Positions 1 to 7,751 of a DNA stretch of 9,840 nt are shown here, in pieces (positions within the stretch are counted from its first letter, which is position 1; every line of letters begins with the position of its first letter). The position numbers and the translations under genes are program-made. Location: assembly GCF_001556515.1 (NCBI RefSeq), contig NZ_LSJA01000348.1:1-9840 (forward strand), in the 5' to 3' direction. The notes below the pieces were generated by a model. It worked only from the letters and a program-made list of their open reading frames with translations. It made no database searches and was not told the DNA's origin. Source of the stretch: Caulobacter sp. CCH9-E1. GTDB lineage: Bacteria; Pseudomonadota; Alphaproteobacteria; Caulobacterales; Caulobacteraceae.

Positions 1-1214
1 ACCGCGAAACCCTTGCCGCTCTCGCCGGCGCGGGCGGCCTCGACCCCGGCGTTCAGGGCCAGCAGATTGGTCTGGAAGGCGATCTCGTCGATCACGCTGA
101 TGATGTTGGTGATTTCCTGCGACGAGCGTTCGATGGCGGTCATGGCCGCGACCGTCTGCTCGACCACCTCGCTCGAGCGCTCGGCGTCGTTGCGCGTGCG
201 CGCCACCACGTCCGCGGCGCGCTTGGCGCCCGAGGCCGTCTGGCCCACCGTGGCGGTGATGTCGTCCATGGTCGAGGCGGTTTCCTGCAGGCTGGCGGCC
301 TGACGTTCGGTGCGGCGCGCCAGGGATTGGACGGCGTCGGCGATCTGGTCGGAGCCCGCGCGAACCCCGTCGACCCGGCCTTCGATCACCGTCAGGGTGT
401 CGGCCAGGCGGTCGGCGGCGGTGTTGTAGTCCGAGCGCAGAGCCTCGTAGGCCTCGGCGAATTTCGTATGCAGCCGCGCGGTCAGGTCGCCGCGCGCGAG
501 ATGCGAGAGGGCCTGACCCAAGGCGGCGATGGCCGCGTCGCGTTGCGCTTCGGCCTGCTTGTGCGCCTCCGCGTGGCTGAGGCGGCTCTCCTCTTCGGAG
601 CGGCGGGCGCCCTCGGCGGCGTCCTGGGCGGCGCGCGCCTCGTCGAGGGCCTCCTTGGCCTTGGCGCGCTCGCCGCCGGCCACGGCGAACATGTGGTTCA
701 CGCTGGCGCTGACGGCGATCAGGGCGCCGGCTTCGACGATCAGGATCACCGCGTGGACGATCACGCGGCCCAGGCTGGCCGAACCGGGGAACACCGCCTG
801 CGGCAGGAGATAGGTCAGGCCCAGGTGATGCACGGCGACGGTCGCGGCGGCGGCGGCGATCACCACCCCGTCGCAATAGACGACCAGCAGGGCCAGGGCG
901 GCGAAATAGGCCATGTGCATGTCGGTTTGCCAGGCGTGACCGCTCATCGCCGCGACCAGCAGCGAGACCTGCGCCATCAGGGCCACCCCCACCAGCGCGC
1001 GGCCGGCCGAGCCCCTGCCCTTGCGCCAGGCCAGGGTCGCGCCGCCGGCGGTCATGATCGCCGCCACGGCCACCGCCAACACAGGCCCATGCACCGACAG
1101 GCGCGCGCCCAGCACCACGGGAACCATCGCCCAGGCCAACACCGCGATCAGCTTGCCGCCGACCTCGCGTTGCGCCTCCAGATTGGAAAAGACCAGCTTG
1201 AAGGGAGCTTTCAT
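1..1214 (-). CDS. Methyl-accepting chemotaxis protein with multi-pass membrane sensor (3' end cut by window edge)
   Basis: Chemoreceptor that would signal to CheA/CheW in the polar array. The 404 complete codons present begin [15 protein letters not shown]. Residues about 20-175 form several hydrophobic membrane segments instead of a periplasmic ligand domain. They carry conserved-looking polar residues: H93, D98, H100, C114, H129-H130 and H154. I recognise this arrangement (DMHM..FA, then HHL, then VFPG) from other alphaproteobacterial MCPs; its ligand is unknown to me. A charged coiled coil follows at 180-230, then a HAMP-like segment (about 228-280) and the cytoplasmic helical domain, with the hairpin tip [22 protein letters not shown] at about 377-398. 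The gene runs off the left edge just past the tip, so the descending helix and C-terminus are missing from the window, not deleted. Its ATG overlaps the TGA of the upstream small gene by 4 bases (ATGA), implying translational coupling. Confidence 0.95.
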   Translation of the reverse strand, partial: MKAPFKLVFSNLEAQREVGGKLIAVLAWAMVPVVLGARLSVHGPVLAVAVAAIMTAGGATLAWRKGRGSAGRALVGVALMAQVSLLVAAMSGHAWQTDMHMAYFAALALLVVYCDGVVIAAAAATVAVHHLGLTYLLPQAVFPGSASLGRVIVHAVILIVEAGALIAVSASVNHMFAVAGGERAKAKEALDEARAAQDAAEGARRSEEESRLSHAEAHKQAEAQRDAAIAALGQALSHLARGDLTARLHTKFAEAYEALRSDYNTAADRLADTLTVIEGRVDGVRAGSDQIADAVQSLARRTERQAASLQETASTMDDITATVGQTASGAKRAADVVARTRNDAERSSEVVEQTVAAMTAIERSSQEITNIISVIDEIAFQTNLLALNAGVEAARAGESGKGFA

Positions 1215-1579
1215 GGATTGGCTTCCGAAGAGATCGGGCGGGCGCACATCCCAGCCAGGGCCGGATCGAGCAGGAGAAGGGCGCCGGCCTCGCGCGCTCG
1301 GGCGGCGAGCCGGGCGGGATCGCCGCGCAGGATGACGATGAACGGCGCCCCGCCGGCGCCGGCGATATCGCCGGCCTCGCCCGCCGCGCCGAAGACCCGC
1401 GCCGTCGACCACCAGGGCGGGAACACCGCCGCGAGGCGATCCGGCGTCCGCGGCTGGGCCTCCACCGCCACGGCCGCGAAGAGGCTCAGAAGCACCCCGG
1501 CGACGCCCAGGGCGATCGAACCGGCGGCCGAGAACCGGCGCCCTTGCTCAACGGGCTCTGTCATCGGGGCCGAAATCAA
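1211..1579 (-). CDS. Small membrane-anchored protein of unknown function, coupled to the MCP
   Basis: I do not recognise the family. The protein has about 122 residues: a short cytoplasmic lead, one hydrophobic helix ([20 protein letters not shown]), then about 85 residues that would be periplasmic. That part contains a PPWWS motif, a Gly/Ala-rich segment ([15 protein letters not shown]), a short beta-like stretch FIVILRGD, and [15 protein letters not shown]. The helix could also be an uncleaved signal anchor. The start is uncertain. AAGGAG at 1590-1595 sits ten bases before TTG 1579, which I chose; GTG 1588 is too close to that Shine-Dalgarno, and ATG 1564 is an in-frame alternative 25 bases downstream. 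The stop overlaps the MCP start as ATGA, so the two are almost certainly one operon and may be functional partners. The third-position GC bias matches real genes here. That it is a gene is well supported; its function is unknown. Confidence 0.75.
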   Translation of the reverse strand: MISAPMTEPVEQGRRFSAAGSIALGVAGVLLSLFAAVAVEAQPRTPDRLAAVFPPWWSTARVFGAAGEAGDIAGAGGAPFIVILRGDPARLAARAREAGALLLLDPALAGMCARPISSEANP

Positions 1580-1707
1580 GGCGGACACGCTCCTTAGCGC
1601 TGCGGACGGACAGGTCCGGACACGCAGGTCACGATTGCCCGGGCGTTGGTTGGCTAAGCCTTAACTTTAACGCCATGGCGACGCTTGGTCGCAGGCGCCT
1701 GGCCCCA

Positions 1708-2370
1708 TTATGCGTAGGCATAGGGTCCGCCGCGCTCCAGGGCGCGCTGATAGGCGGGGCGCGCGTGGATCTTTTCGAGGAACGCCTTCACGTGCGGACG
1801 GCTGGCCGCGCCGGCCCGCTCGGCCCCGGCCTCCAGCGGGAAGCTCATGGCGATGTCGGCGGCGGTGAAGTCCTGGCCGGCGAACCACGGCGACTTGGAA
1901 AGCTCCGCCTCCCAGTAGTCGATATGAGTCTTCAGCTGCGGATCGACGAAGCCGGCCTGGGCCTTGGCGGCGACCGCGCGGACAATGGGCTTCATCAGCC
2001 CCGGCGCGCGGTTGGGCAGGGCCGAGAACACCAGCTTCAGCAAAAGCGGCGTCATGGCCGAGCCCTCGGCGTAGTGAAGCCAATAGGTATAGCGCAGGCG
2101 CTCGGGCGTCCCCGGGGCGGGAATGAGCTTTCCGCCCCCATGGACCCCGACGAGATACTCGATGATCGCGCCCGTCTCGGCGATGACCGTATCGCCGTCG
2201 GTGATCACCGGCGACTTGCCCAGCGGGTGGATCTTCTTCAGCTCCGGCGGGGCCAGCATGGTCTTCGCGTCGCGCTCGTAGCGCTTGACCTCGTAGGAAA
2301 CGCCCAGCTCCTCGAGCAGCCACAGCACCCGCTGGCTACGAGAATTGTTCAGGTGATGGACGACGATCAT
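1708..2370 (-). CDS. Glutathione S-transferase family protein
   Basis: Cytosolic GST of 220 residues, the usual length. The N-terminal thioredoxin-fold domain (about 1-80) begins MIVVHHLNNSRSQRVLWLLEELG. It has the candidate catalytic serines S10 and S12, the cis-proline segment HPLGKSPVI (48-56), and the glutathione gamma-glutamyl-binding pair E65-T66, where Glu-Ser is more usual. The all-helical C-terminal domain (about 88-215) holds the structural N-capping motif FTAADIAMSFPLEA around 168-181. The NNSRSQR...LEELG signature resembles the GstB/Gtt1-like bacterial and yeast GSTs. The substrate cannot be read from the sequence; detoxification or peroxide handling is likely. ATG 2370 follows AGGGGA at 2381-2386, ten bases upstream. 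The gene is divergent from the Cache MCP and is not obviously co-transcribed with the small gene downstream (about 130 bases apart). Confidence 0.93.
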   Translation of the reverse strand: MIVVHHLNNSRSQRVLWLLEELGVSYEVKRYERDAKTMLAPPELKKIHPLGKSPVITDGDTVIAETGAIIEYLVGVHGGGKLIPAPGTPERLRYTYWLHYAEGSAMTPLLLKLVFSALPNRAPGLMKPIVRAVAAKAQAGFVDPQLKTHIDYWEAELSKSPWFAGQDFTAADIAMSFPLEAGAERAGAASRPHVKAFLEKIHARPAYQRALERGGPYAYA

Positions 2371-2430
2371 GCAGCGCTTCTCCCCTCGCTATGCCTAAGA
2401 AATGACCAGCCGTTCAACGTTCGGCAAGGT

Positions 2431-2460
2431 TTGCCAAGTCTTGTGTCGCCCCAGTAGAGT
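2431..2460 (+). promoter_or_regulatory. Possible housekeeping promoter of the Cache MCP
   Basis: TTGCCA (2431-2436) and TAGAGT (2455-2460) are spaced by 18 bases and would start transcription just before the Shine-Dalgarno. Both boxes are imperfect. A small inverted repeat, GGCAA-GGT-TTGCC (2423-2435), overlaps the -35 box and could be an operator, but its arms are only five bases long. Weak call. Confidence 0.25.
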
Positions 2461-2462
2461 TT

Positions 2463-2468
2463 GGGGGA
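2463..2468 (+). promoter_or_regulatory. Ribosome binding site of the Cache MCP (decides the start)
   Basis: GGGGGA lies five bases before ATG 2474. This supports 2474 over the in-frame upstream ATG at 2402, which would add 24 residues ending just before [10 protein letters not shown] that look non-coding and occupy the intergenic region. Confidence 0.6.
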
Positions 2469-2473
2469 CTGGG

Positions 2474-4681
2474 ATGGCCGGAGCGTTCAAGCGGCTTTCG
2501 CTTGCCGGAAAGCTTATGGCGGCGGGCGGGACGGCCTTGGGCGCCCTGCTGATCGCAGCCTCGCTCTTGATCAGCGTCAGCAGCGGCCAGGCCGTCCGCG
2601 GCCTCGCCGAACGCTACGCCGCCAGCATGACGGCCGAGACGGCCATGGGCGTCAAGAACGACCTGGACGACGCCGACGCCGTGGTGCGCGCCGCCGCCGG
2701 CATGTTCTCGGCCTCGTACGCCTCGGGCCAGCGCGACCGCGCCGCCTACATGGCCCAGTTGAAGCCGATCTCGGCCGCCTCCAAGGCGATGCTGGGCGGC
2801 TGGCTGATGTTCGAGCCGAACGCCCTGGGCGACGACGCCGCCTTCGCCGGCCGCGCCGAGCTGGGCTCGACCCCGTCTGGCCGCTTCATCGGCTACTGGG
2901 TCCGCGACGGCGAAACCCTCACCGCCGAACAGGGCGAGGACGCCGAGTTCGGCCAAGAGTTCTTCACCAAGAGCTTCCAGAGCGGCCGCCCGGCGATCCT
3001 GGAGCCCTATTCCGACAACGTGGCCGACGGCGGCCAGCAGAAGCAGGTCCTGATGACCTCGATCACCTATCCGGTGATCACGGGCGGCAGGACCGTCGGC
3101 GTGATGGGCGCGGACCTCGCGCTGAACGACATCGCCGCTCGCCTCAACGCCATGAAGCCGTTCGACGACGGCCGCGCCATGCTGATCTCGCCCGGCGGCC
3201 TGTGGGTCTCGCACCCCGACACGGCCCTGCGCATGAAGGCCTATGCCGATCCTGGCCTCGACGTGGTCAAGCAGGCCATGGCCGACGGCAAGCCGGCCCT
3301 GATCGACGGCGTCAAGTTGAACGGCCGCAAGGCCCAGCGCCTGGTCGCGCCGGTGCGCCTGGCCTCGGGGGCGACCTGGGCCGTGGTGGCCGACGTCAGC
3401 GAGGACGCCCTGCTCGCTCCGGCCCGCCGCCTGGCCCTGGGCCTCGCCGTCGGCGGCCTCGTCCTGCTGCTGGCCTCTCTGGCCGTGCTGGCCGTCGCCT
3501 CGCGCCGGCTGATCGCCCGTCCGCTGCTAACCCTGCGCGAGACGGTGAAGGGCCTGGCCGAGCACCGCTACGACCTGCCCGTGGCCGAGACCGGCCGCGC
3601 CGACGAGATCGGCTCGATCGCCCGGGCCCTCGAAACCCTGCGCAGCGAGCTGGCCCGCGCCCAGGCCCTGCGTGACGAGCAGGACGCCCTGCGCCGCGCG
3701 GCCGACGCCGACCGCGACCGCGCCGCCGCCCTGTCCCTCTCGATCGACGAGCAGACCGGCGTGGTCCGCGAGGTCGGCGCCGCCCTGGCCGCCGTGGCCG
3801 AGGGCGACCTGTCGCGCCGCATCGCCGGCCCGTTCGCCGAGGTCTACGAACCGCTGCGCCAGGACTTCAACAAGGCCGTCGCCAGCCTGGAGCAGGCGAT
3901 CGGCGAGATCGCCGAGGCCGCCGACGCGATCGGCCAGGCCAGCGACACCCTCTCCAACGCCTCGGGCGAACTGGCGCGGCGGACCGAGCGCCAGGCTCAG
4001 GGCCTTGAGCGCGCGGCTGGCTCGCTGAACGCGGTCACCGGCGCCATGGGCGAGGTCGCCGGCGGCGCCGACGAGACCCGCCGTCTGGTCGCCTCGGCCC
4101 GCGCCGAGGCCGACGACGGGGGCGCCGTGGTCACCGAGGCCGCCCAGACCATGGGCGAGATCGACGCCTCCTCGCGCCGCATCGGCGACATCGTCGGCCT
4201 GATCGATGAGATCGCCTTCCAGACCAACCTGCTGGCCCTGAACGCCGGGGTCGAGGCCGCCCGGGCGGGCGAGGCTGGGCGCGGCTTCGCGGTCGTGGCG
4301 CAAGAGGTGCGGGCCCTGGCCCAGCGCTCGGCGGACTCGGCCAGGCAGATCAAGAGCCTGATCACCCAGTCGGGCGCCAGCGTCGAGGCGGGCGTGGCCC
4401 TGGTCGAGAAGACCGGCGCGGCCCTGCACGGCGTGGCGGGCCAGATGGCCGGCATCGACTCGGCCGCCACCCGCATCGCCGCCTCCGTGCGCGAGCAGGC
4501 CCAGGACCTGTCGACCGTCAACGCCGAGGTCGCCGAGATCGAGCGCTTCACCCAGCAGAACCTGGCCATGGTCGAAAGCGCCCGCGCCGCCGACCAGGCC
4601 CTGGCCAACCAGGGCGCGCGGCTGATGGATCTGGTCGGGCGGTTCCGGCTGGGTCGTTCGAGCCTGCGGCGGGCGGCTTAG
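2474..4681 (+). CDS. Methyl-accepting chemotaxis protein with periplasmic Cache-type sensor
   Basis: Transmembrane chemoreceptor of 735 residues. Helix TM1 (about 14-37) is followed by a periplasmic region at 40-315. Its features [11 protein letters not shown] (136-146), [18 protein letters not shown] (162-179), [11 protein letters not shown] (192-202) and GVMGADL (209-215) are those of a double-Cache sensor. The arginine-tryptophan-tyrosine pattern of known amino-acid-binding dCache domains is not preserved, so the ligand is open. TM2 spans about 320-342. A HAMP domain (345-398), a charged linker and a second HAMP-like segment (about 430-480) follow. The signalling domain has its hairpin tip at about 578-613 ([34 protein letters not shown]). 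The C-terminus is RSSLRRAA: no NWETF-type CheR/CheB tether, but a terminal Ala-Ala. It is transcribed alone, divergent from the GST gene. Confidence 0.97.
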   Translation: MAGAFKRLSLAGKLMAAGGTALGALLIAASLLISVSSGQAVRGLAERYAASMTAETAMGVKNDLDDADAVVRAAAGMFSASYASGQRDRAAYMAQLKPISAASKAMLGGWLMFEPNALGDDAAFAGRAELGSTPSGRFIGYWVRDGETLTAEQGEDAEFGQEFFTKSFQSGRPAILEPYSDNVADGGQQKQVLMTSITYPVITGGRTVGVMGADLALNDIAARLNAMKPFDDGRAMLISPGGLWVSHPDTALRMKAYADPGLDVVKQAMADGKPALIDGVKLNGRKAQRLVAPVRLASGATWAVVADVSEDALLAPARRLALGLAVGGLVLLLASLAVLAVASRRLIARPLLTLRETVKGLAEHRYDLPVAETGRADEIGSIARALETLRSELARAQALRDEQDALRRAADADRDRAAALSLSIDEQTGVVREVGAALAAVAEGDLSRRIAGPFAEVYEPLRQDFNKAVASLEQAIGEIAEAADAIGQASDTLSNASGELARRTERQAQGLERAAGSLNAVTGAMGEVAGGADETRRLVASARAEADDGGAVVTEAAQTMGEIDASSRRIGDIVGLIDEIAFQTNLLALNAGVEAARAGEAGRGFAVVAQEVRALAQRSADSARQIKSLITQSGASVEAGVALVEKTGAALHGVAGQMAGIDSAATRIAASVREQAQDLSTVNAEVAEIERFTQQNLAMVESARAADQALANQGARLMDLVGRFRLGRSSLRRAA

Positions 4682-4710
4682 GGACCTTATGTGATCGCCA
4701 AAAACGCCTT

Positions 4711-4808
4711 GTCATCCCGGGCGGCGAAGCCGACCCGGGACCCAGGGGCCAAGCGCAGTGAGGCCGCCCCTGGGTCCCGGCTCTCCGCTACGCTAAGGCC
4801 GGGATGAC
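4711..4808. repeat. Palindromic intergenic repeat (REP/MITE-like), possible bidirectional terminator
   Basis: Outer arms GTCATCCCGG (4711-4720) and CCGGGATGAC (4799-4808) are exact reverse complements. Nested inside are 15-base perfect arms at 4735-4749 and 4766-4780 (CCGGGACCCAGGGGC and its complement). The whole 98-base unit can fold into a long two-part stem. It starts 30 bases after the Cache MCP stop and ends 73 bases before the pseudaminic-acid operon. The TCATCCCGG...CCGGGATGA ends match a repeat type I associate with Caulobacter-like genomes, where such units sit between genes in many copies. It carries no coding sequence of its own. It may end transcription of the MCP gene, but no U-tract follows the inner stem. 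Confidence 0.8.
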
Positions 4809-4881
4809 ACTGCTTTTTTGGGCCTTACGCTTCTCTCCAAACCCAGTGGTCTTTCCCGCTGCAAACCCCCATCATCCGCCC

Positions 4882-5595
4882 ATGATCGTCGCCATCCTCC
4901 AGGCCCGCATGAGCTCCACCCGGTTGCCGGGAAAGGTGCTGATGCCGCTCGTGCGCCAGCCGATGATCGTGCGGCAGATCGAGCGCGTCGCCCGCTCCCG
5001 CAAGATCGACAAGCTGGTCGTCGCGACCTCCGAGAACCGCGAGGACGACGCCATCGAGAAGGCCGTGCTGCGCGAGGGGATCCCGGTGTTTCGCGGCTCG
5101 CTCTACGATGTCCAGGAGCGGTTCCTCGGCGCGCTGGACGCCCATCCGGCCGAGCATCTGGTCCGCCTGACCGCCGACTGCCCGCTGGCCGATCCGGACC
5201 TGATCGACGCCACGATCGAGCTCTGCCTTTCCAGCGGCGCCGACTACGCCAACAATGTCGCCGAGGGTCGGGCCTGGCCCAAGGGCACCGACGTCGAGGT
5301 CATGCGGGCCTCGGCCCTGCGCGAGGCGGCCAAGGTCGCCAGCCCCGAGGCGCGCGAACACGTCACCTGGGACCTGCGCACCCAGCCCGAGCGCTGGCGG
5401 CAGGTGTTCCTGGCCTGCCACCCCGACCAGGGCGCGGTGCGGTGGACGGTCGATCGCCCCGACGACTACGCCTTCGTCGCCACGGTCTATGACGCCCTCT
5501 ATCCGAAGAACCGCGCCTTCACCTCCGACGACGTGCGGGCCTTCGTCCGCGACCGGCCGGACCTGCAAGACTACGGGGGCGACCGGCGGGTATGA
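4882..5595 (+). CDS. pseF: SpsF-type cytidylyltransferase, probable CMP-pseudaminic acid synthetase
   Basis: Nucleotidyltransferase of the CTP_transf_3/SpsF family, 237 residues. By context it activates pseudaminic acid with CTP in the cytoplasm. The nucleotide-binding signature ILQARMSSTRLPGKVL lies at 5-20. RLTADCPLADPDLID (95-109) holds the likely metal-binding aspartates. YANNVAEGRAWPKGTDVEV (122-140), REHVTWDL (158-165) and VRWTVDRPDDYAFV (186-199) are further SpsF-family blocks. The N-terminal motif is SpsF-like rather than the NeuA/Campylobacter-PseF type (ARGGSKR), so the PseF role is inferred from the immediate PseG and PseI neighbours. In Caulobacter flagellin-glycosylation nomenclature this would probably be FlmC. 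I chose ATG 4882 because the family begins at MIVAILQARM; an upstream in-frame ATG at 4804 lies inside the repeat. No clear Shine-Dalgarno is seen. The stop overlaps the pseG start (ATGA). Confidence 0.85.
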   Translation: MIVAILQARMSSTRLPGKVLMPLVRQPMIVRQIERVARSRKIDKLVVATSENREDDAIEKAVLREGIPVFRGSLYDVQERFLGALDAHPAEHLVRLTADCPLADPDLIDATIELCLSSGADYANNVAEGRAWPKGTDVEVMRASALREAAKVASPEAREHVTWDLRTQPERWRQVFLACHPDQGAVRWTVDRPDDYAFVATVYDALYPKNRAFTSDDVRAFVRDRPDLQDYGGDRRV

Positions 5596-6587
5596 GCCGG
5601 ATCCTGTTCGTCTGCGCGGCGGGCCCGAGCATCGGCGGCGGCCATGTGATGCGGTCCCTGACCCTGGCCCGGGCGCTGGCGCAAGCGGGCGCGACCTGCG
5701 CGTTCCTGGCCAGTCCCGAGGTCGCCGCGATCCTGGACGCCTTCGCGCCGGACATGGCGCGAGCCGAAAGCGACCAAGGCGTCGACGCGATCGTCTTCGA
5801 TCACTATGGCCTGGGCGCCGACGACCACCGCGCCCTGGCCAAGGGCCGCCCGGCGCTGGCGATCGACGATCTGGCCGACCGACCGCTGGCCGTCGACCTG
5901 GTGCTGGACTCCGGCCCCGCGCGAAAGGCGGAGGACTATGCCGGATTGCTCCCGCCAGCCGCCCGCCTGCTGCTGGGCCCGGCCTACGCGCCGGTGCGCC
6001 CGACCTTCGCCGCCCTCCGCGCCAAGGCCCTGGCGCGTCGGGCCGAGCGCGCGCCCGTCCGGCGCATCCTGGTGTCGCTGGGCCTGACCGACGTCGGCGC
6101 CATCACCGAGCGCGTGGTCGGGCTGCTGCGGCCTCTGATCGGAGACGCGGCGCTGGACGTCGTGGTCGGCGGCGGCGCGCCCAGCCTGCCGGCCCTGCGC
6201 GCGCTCGCCCAGCAGGACGCGCGCCTGATCCTTCACATCGACGCCCAGGACATGCCGCGCCTGACGCTGGAGGCCGACCTCGCGATCGGGGCCGGCGGCT
6301 CGACCACCTGGGAGCGCTGCGTGCTGGCCCTGCCGACTCTGGCCCTGATCCTGGCCGAAAACCAGGCCCCCGCCGCCCGCGCCCTGGAGGCGGCCGACGT
6401 CGCGCCTTGCCTGGACGTCGCCGCGCCGGACTTCGAGACCGCCTTCGCACGGGAGATTTCGGGCCTGCTGGACAACGCCGACCGCCGCGCGGCGCTGTCG
6501 GCCGCCAGCGCCCAGGTCTGCGACGGCTTGGGGGCCGAGCGGGCGGCGGCGGCTTTTCTGGAAACGATCGCGGCCCCGCCCTCCTAG
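5592..6587 (+). CDS. pseG: UDP-2,4-diacetamido-2,4,6-trideoxy-beta-L-altropyranose hydrolase
   Basis: PseG (also SpsG, probably Caulobacter FlmD) removes UDP from the pseudaminic acid precursor, yielding the free 2,4-diacetamido-trideoxy-altrose that PseI uses. The 331-residue protein has a GT-B-like fold. The N-terminal glycine-rich loop with the catalytic histidine is IGGGHVMRSLTLARAL, with H18. The linker block LGPAYAPVRPTF is at 128-139. The UDP-binding motif GAGGSTTWERC is at 233-243, followed by LPTLALILAENQ. The segment RILVSLGLTDVGAIT (158-172) replaces the GG-x-D motif common in other PseG proteins, a modest divergence. It begins inside the pseF stop (ATGA overlap), so the two genes are translationally coupled. 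Its TAG stop interlocks with that of convergent pseI. Confidence 0.93.
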   Translation: MSRILFVCAAGPSIGGGHVMRSLTLARALAQAGATCAFLASPEVAAILDAFAPDMARAESDQGVDAIVFDHYGLGADDHRALAKGRPALAIDDLADRPLAVDLVLDSGPARKAEDYAGLLPPAARLLLGPAYAPVRPTFAALRAKALARRAERAPVRRILVSLGLTDVGAITERVVGLLRPLIGDAALDVVVGGGAPSLPALRALAQQDARLILHIDAQDMPRLTLEADLAIGAGGSTTWERCVLALPTLALILAENQAPAARALEAADVAPCLDVAAPDFETAFAREISGLLDNADRRAALSAASAQVCDGLGAERAAAAFLETIAAPPS

Positions 6588-7636
6588 CCCACCATCGACC
6601 AATCCAGCGGCTCGCCGCGCGCGATGTCGCGCGTCGCGGGGCGCCCCAGCACCTTGTCGAGGTCGCCGGGCGGCAGGCCGGAGCCAGGGCGGACCGAGCG
6701 GATGTTGGCGCGGCTCAGGGGCTCGCCGGCCTTGACGTCGGCGGTGACATAGAGCGAGCGGCGGAACTGCAGGTTGGCGCGCTCGGCGCCCAGGACGTCG
6801 TAGTGGGCGACGCCCAGGGCGGCCCAGGCGTTCTTGGTGTCGTCGACCAGGGCCTTGAACTCGGCCGGCTCCAGGCTGAAGGCCGCGTCAGGTCCGCCGT
6901 CGGCGCGGGCCAGGGTGAAGTGCTTCTCGACGCAGCAGGCGCCCAGGGTCACCGCGGCCACCGAGGCGGCCGTTCCCGGCGTGTGGTCCGACAGGCCGAT
7001 CGGGCAGCCGAAGCGGGCGGCCATGTCCGGCACGGTCCGCACGTTGGCGTCGGCGAAGGTCGCTGGATAGCTCGACACGCAGTGCAGCAGCAGCACCCCC
7101 GCCGCCCCGGCGGCCAGGGCCGTGTCGCGGGCGGTCTTCATTTCCTCCAGGTTCGCCATGCCGGTCGAGATGATTAGCGGCTTGCCCTTGGAGGCGGCGT
7201 ACTTGATCAGCGGCAGATCGACGGCCTCGAACGAGGCGATCTTGAAGGCCGGCGCGCCGAGGTCGTCCAAGAGGTCGACGGCGGTCTCGTCGAACGGGCT
7301 GGAGAAGATCGTCACGCCGCGCTTCTTGGCGCGCTCGAAGATGGCCGCGTGCCACTCGAACGGCGTCTGGGCTTCCTGATAGAGCTCATACAGGCTGCGC
7401 CCGTCCCATAGGCCGCCGCGGATCTTGAACTCGGGCCGGTCGACGTCGAGGGTGATGGTGTCGGCGGTGTAGGTCTGGATCTTGATCGCGTCGCAGCCGG
7501 TGTCCGCCGCCGCGTCGACCATCTCCAGGCACCGATCGAGGCTGCCGTTGTGGTTGCCCGACAGCTCGCAGATCACATAGGGCGGATAGTCGGCGCCGAT
7601 GCGGCGGCCGGCGATCTCGATGAAGGGGGCGGACAT
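6584..7636 (-). CDS. pseI: Pseudaminic acid synthase (NeuB/PseI family)
   Basis: Condenses the PseG product with phosphoenolpyruvate to form pseudaminic acid, in the cytoplasm and with a divalent metal. It has 350 residues, the standard length. The N-terminal TIM-barrel NeuB domain (about 15-280) contains YVICELSGNHNGSLDR (20-35), AIKIQTYTADT (50-60), FSSPFDETAVDLL (111-123), ISTGMANLEEM (156-166), GLSDHTPG with H218, and EKHFTL with H239; these are the expected metal-binding histidines. The C-terminal SAF/antifreeze-like domain (about 293-347) includes RSLYVTADVKAGEPLS and GDLDKVLGRPATRDI. The YTADTIT and SPFD blocks favour PseI over sialic-acid NeuB, as does the adjacent pseG. In Caulobacter this gene is usually called neuB. 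It is on the opposite strand from pseFG with a 4-base tail-to-tail overlap, so it has its own promoter upstream of 7636. Confidence 0.95.
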   Translation of the reverse strand: MSAPFIEIAGRRIGADYPPYVICELSGNHNGSLDRCLEMVDAAADTGCDAIKIQTYTADTITLDVDRPEFKIRGGLWDGRSLYELYQEAQTPFEWHAAIFERAKKRGVTIFSSPFDETAVDLLDDLGAPAFKIASFEAVDLPLIKYAASKGKPLIISTGMANLEEMKTARDTALAAGAAGVLLLHCVSSYPATFADANVRTVPDMAARFGCPIGLSDHTPGTAASVAAVTLGACCVEKHFTLARADGGPDAAFSLEPAEFKALVDDTKNAWAALGVAHYDVLGAERANLQFRRSLYVTADVKAGEPLSRANIRSVRPGSGLPPGDLDKVLGRPATRDIARGEPLDWSMVG

Positions 7637-7663
7637 GGGCGCACTCGCGTTTATCCGCCCATG

Positions 7664-7693
7664 TTAACCTTGAAATCGTAGACGAGACGTCAA
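7664..7693 (-). promoter_or_regulatory. Possible pseI promoter
   Basis: On the minus strand, TTGACG (7693-7688) is a good -35 box for an alphaproteobacterial housekeeping sigma factor. A poor -10-like GGTTAA (7669-7664) follows after 18 bases. The start codon is about 28 bases further on. The -35 is convincing by eye; the -10 is not. Confidence 0.3.
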
Positions 7694-7751
7694 CCCAAAT
7701 ACAATCTATAGGAAATTTTTTGGCGAATGCGCGTGAAGCGAGAGGAACTCA

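Noticed and set aside
327..1664. Long open frame on the plus strand opposite the MCP and the small gene
   Set aside because: It is antisense to a clear MCP with conserved domains. The translation is low-complexity Gly/Arg/His-rich, as expected from a GC-rich reverse frame.
1661..1673. CtrA box upstream of the small gene and MCP (two TTAA motifs)
   Set aside because: The two TTAA halves are separated by 2 bases instead of 7.
2389..2417. GST promoter (TTGAAC, 17 bases, GCATAG on the minus strand)
   Set aside because: The implied transcription start would fall inside the Shine-Dalgarno at 2381-2386, leaving no usable leader.
4845..4862. Sigma-54 promoter before pseF (TGG...TGCA)
   Set aside because: The GG and GC dinucleotides are 11 bases apart instead of the required 10, and the intervening bases do not fit the consensus.
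4804..4881. 26-residue N-terminal extension of pseF
   Set aside because: It starts inside the palindromic repeat and precedes the family's normal start, MIVAILQARM.
5255..7177. 640-codon open frame on the plus strand across pseF, pseG and the antisense of pseI
   Set aside because: It crosses three well-supported genes in other frames and its product is Arg/Pro/Gly-rich without motifs; it is a by-product of high third-position GC.
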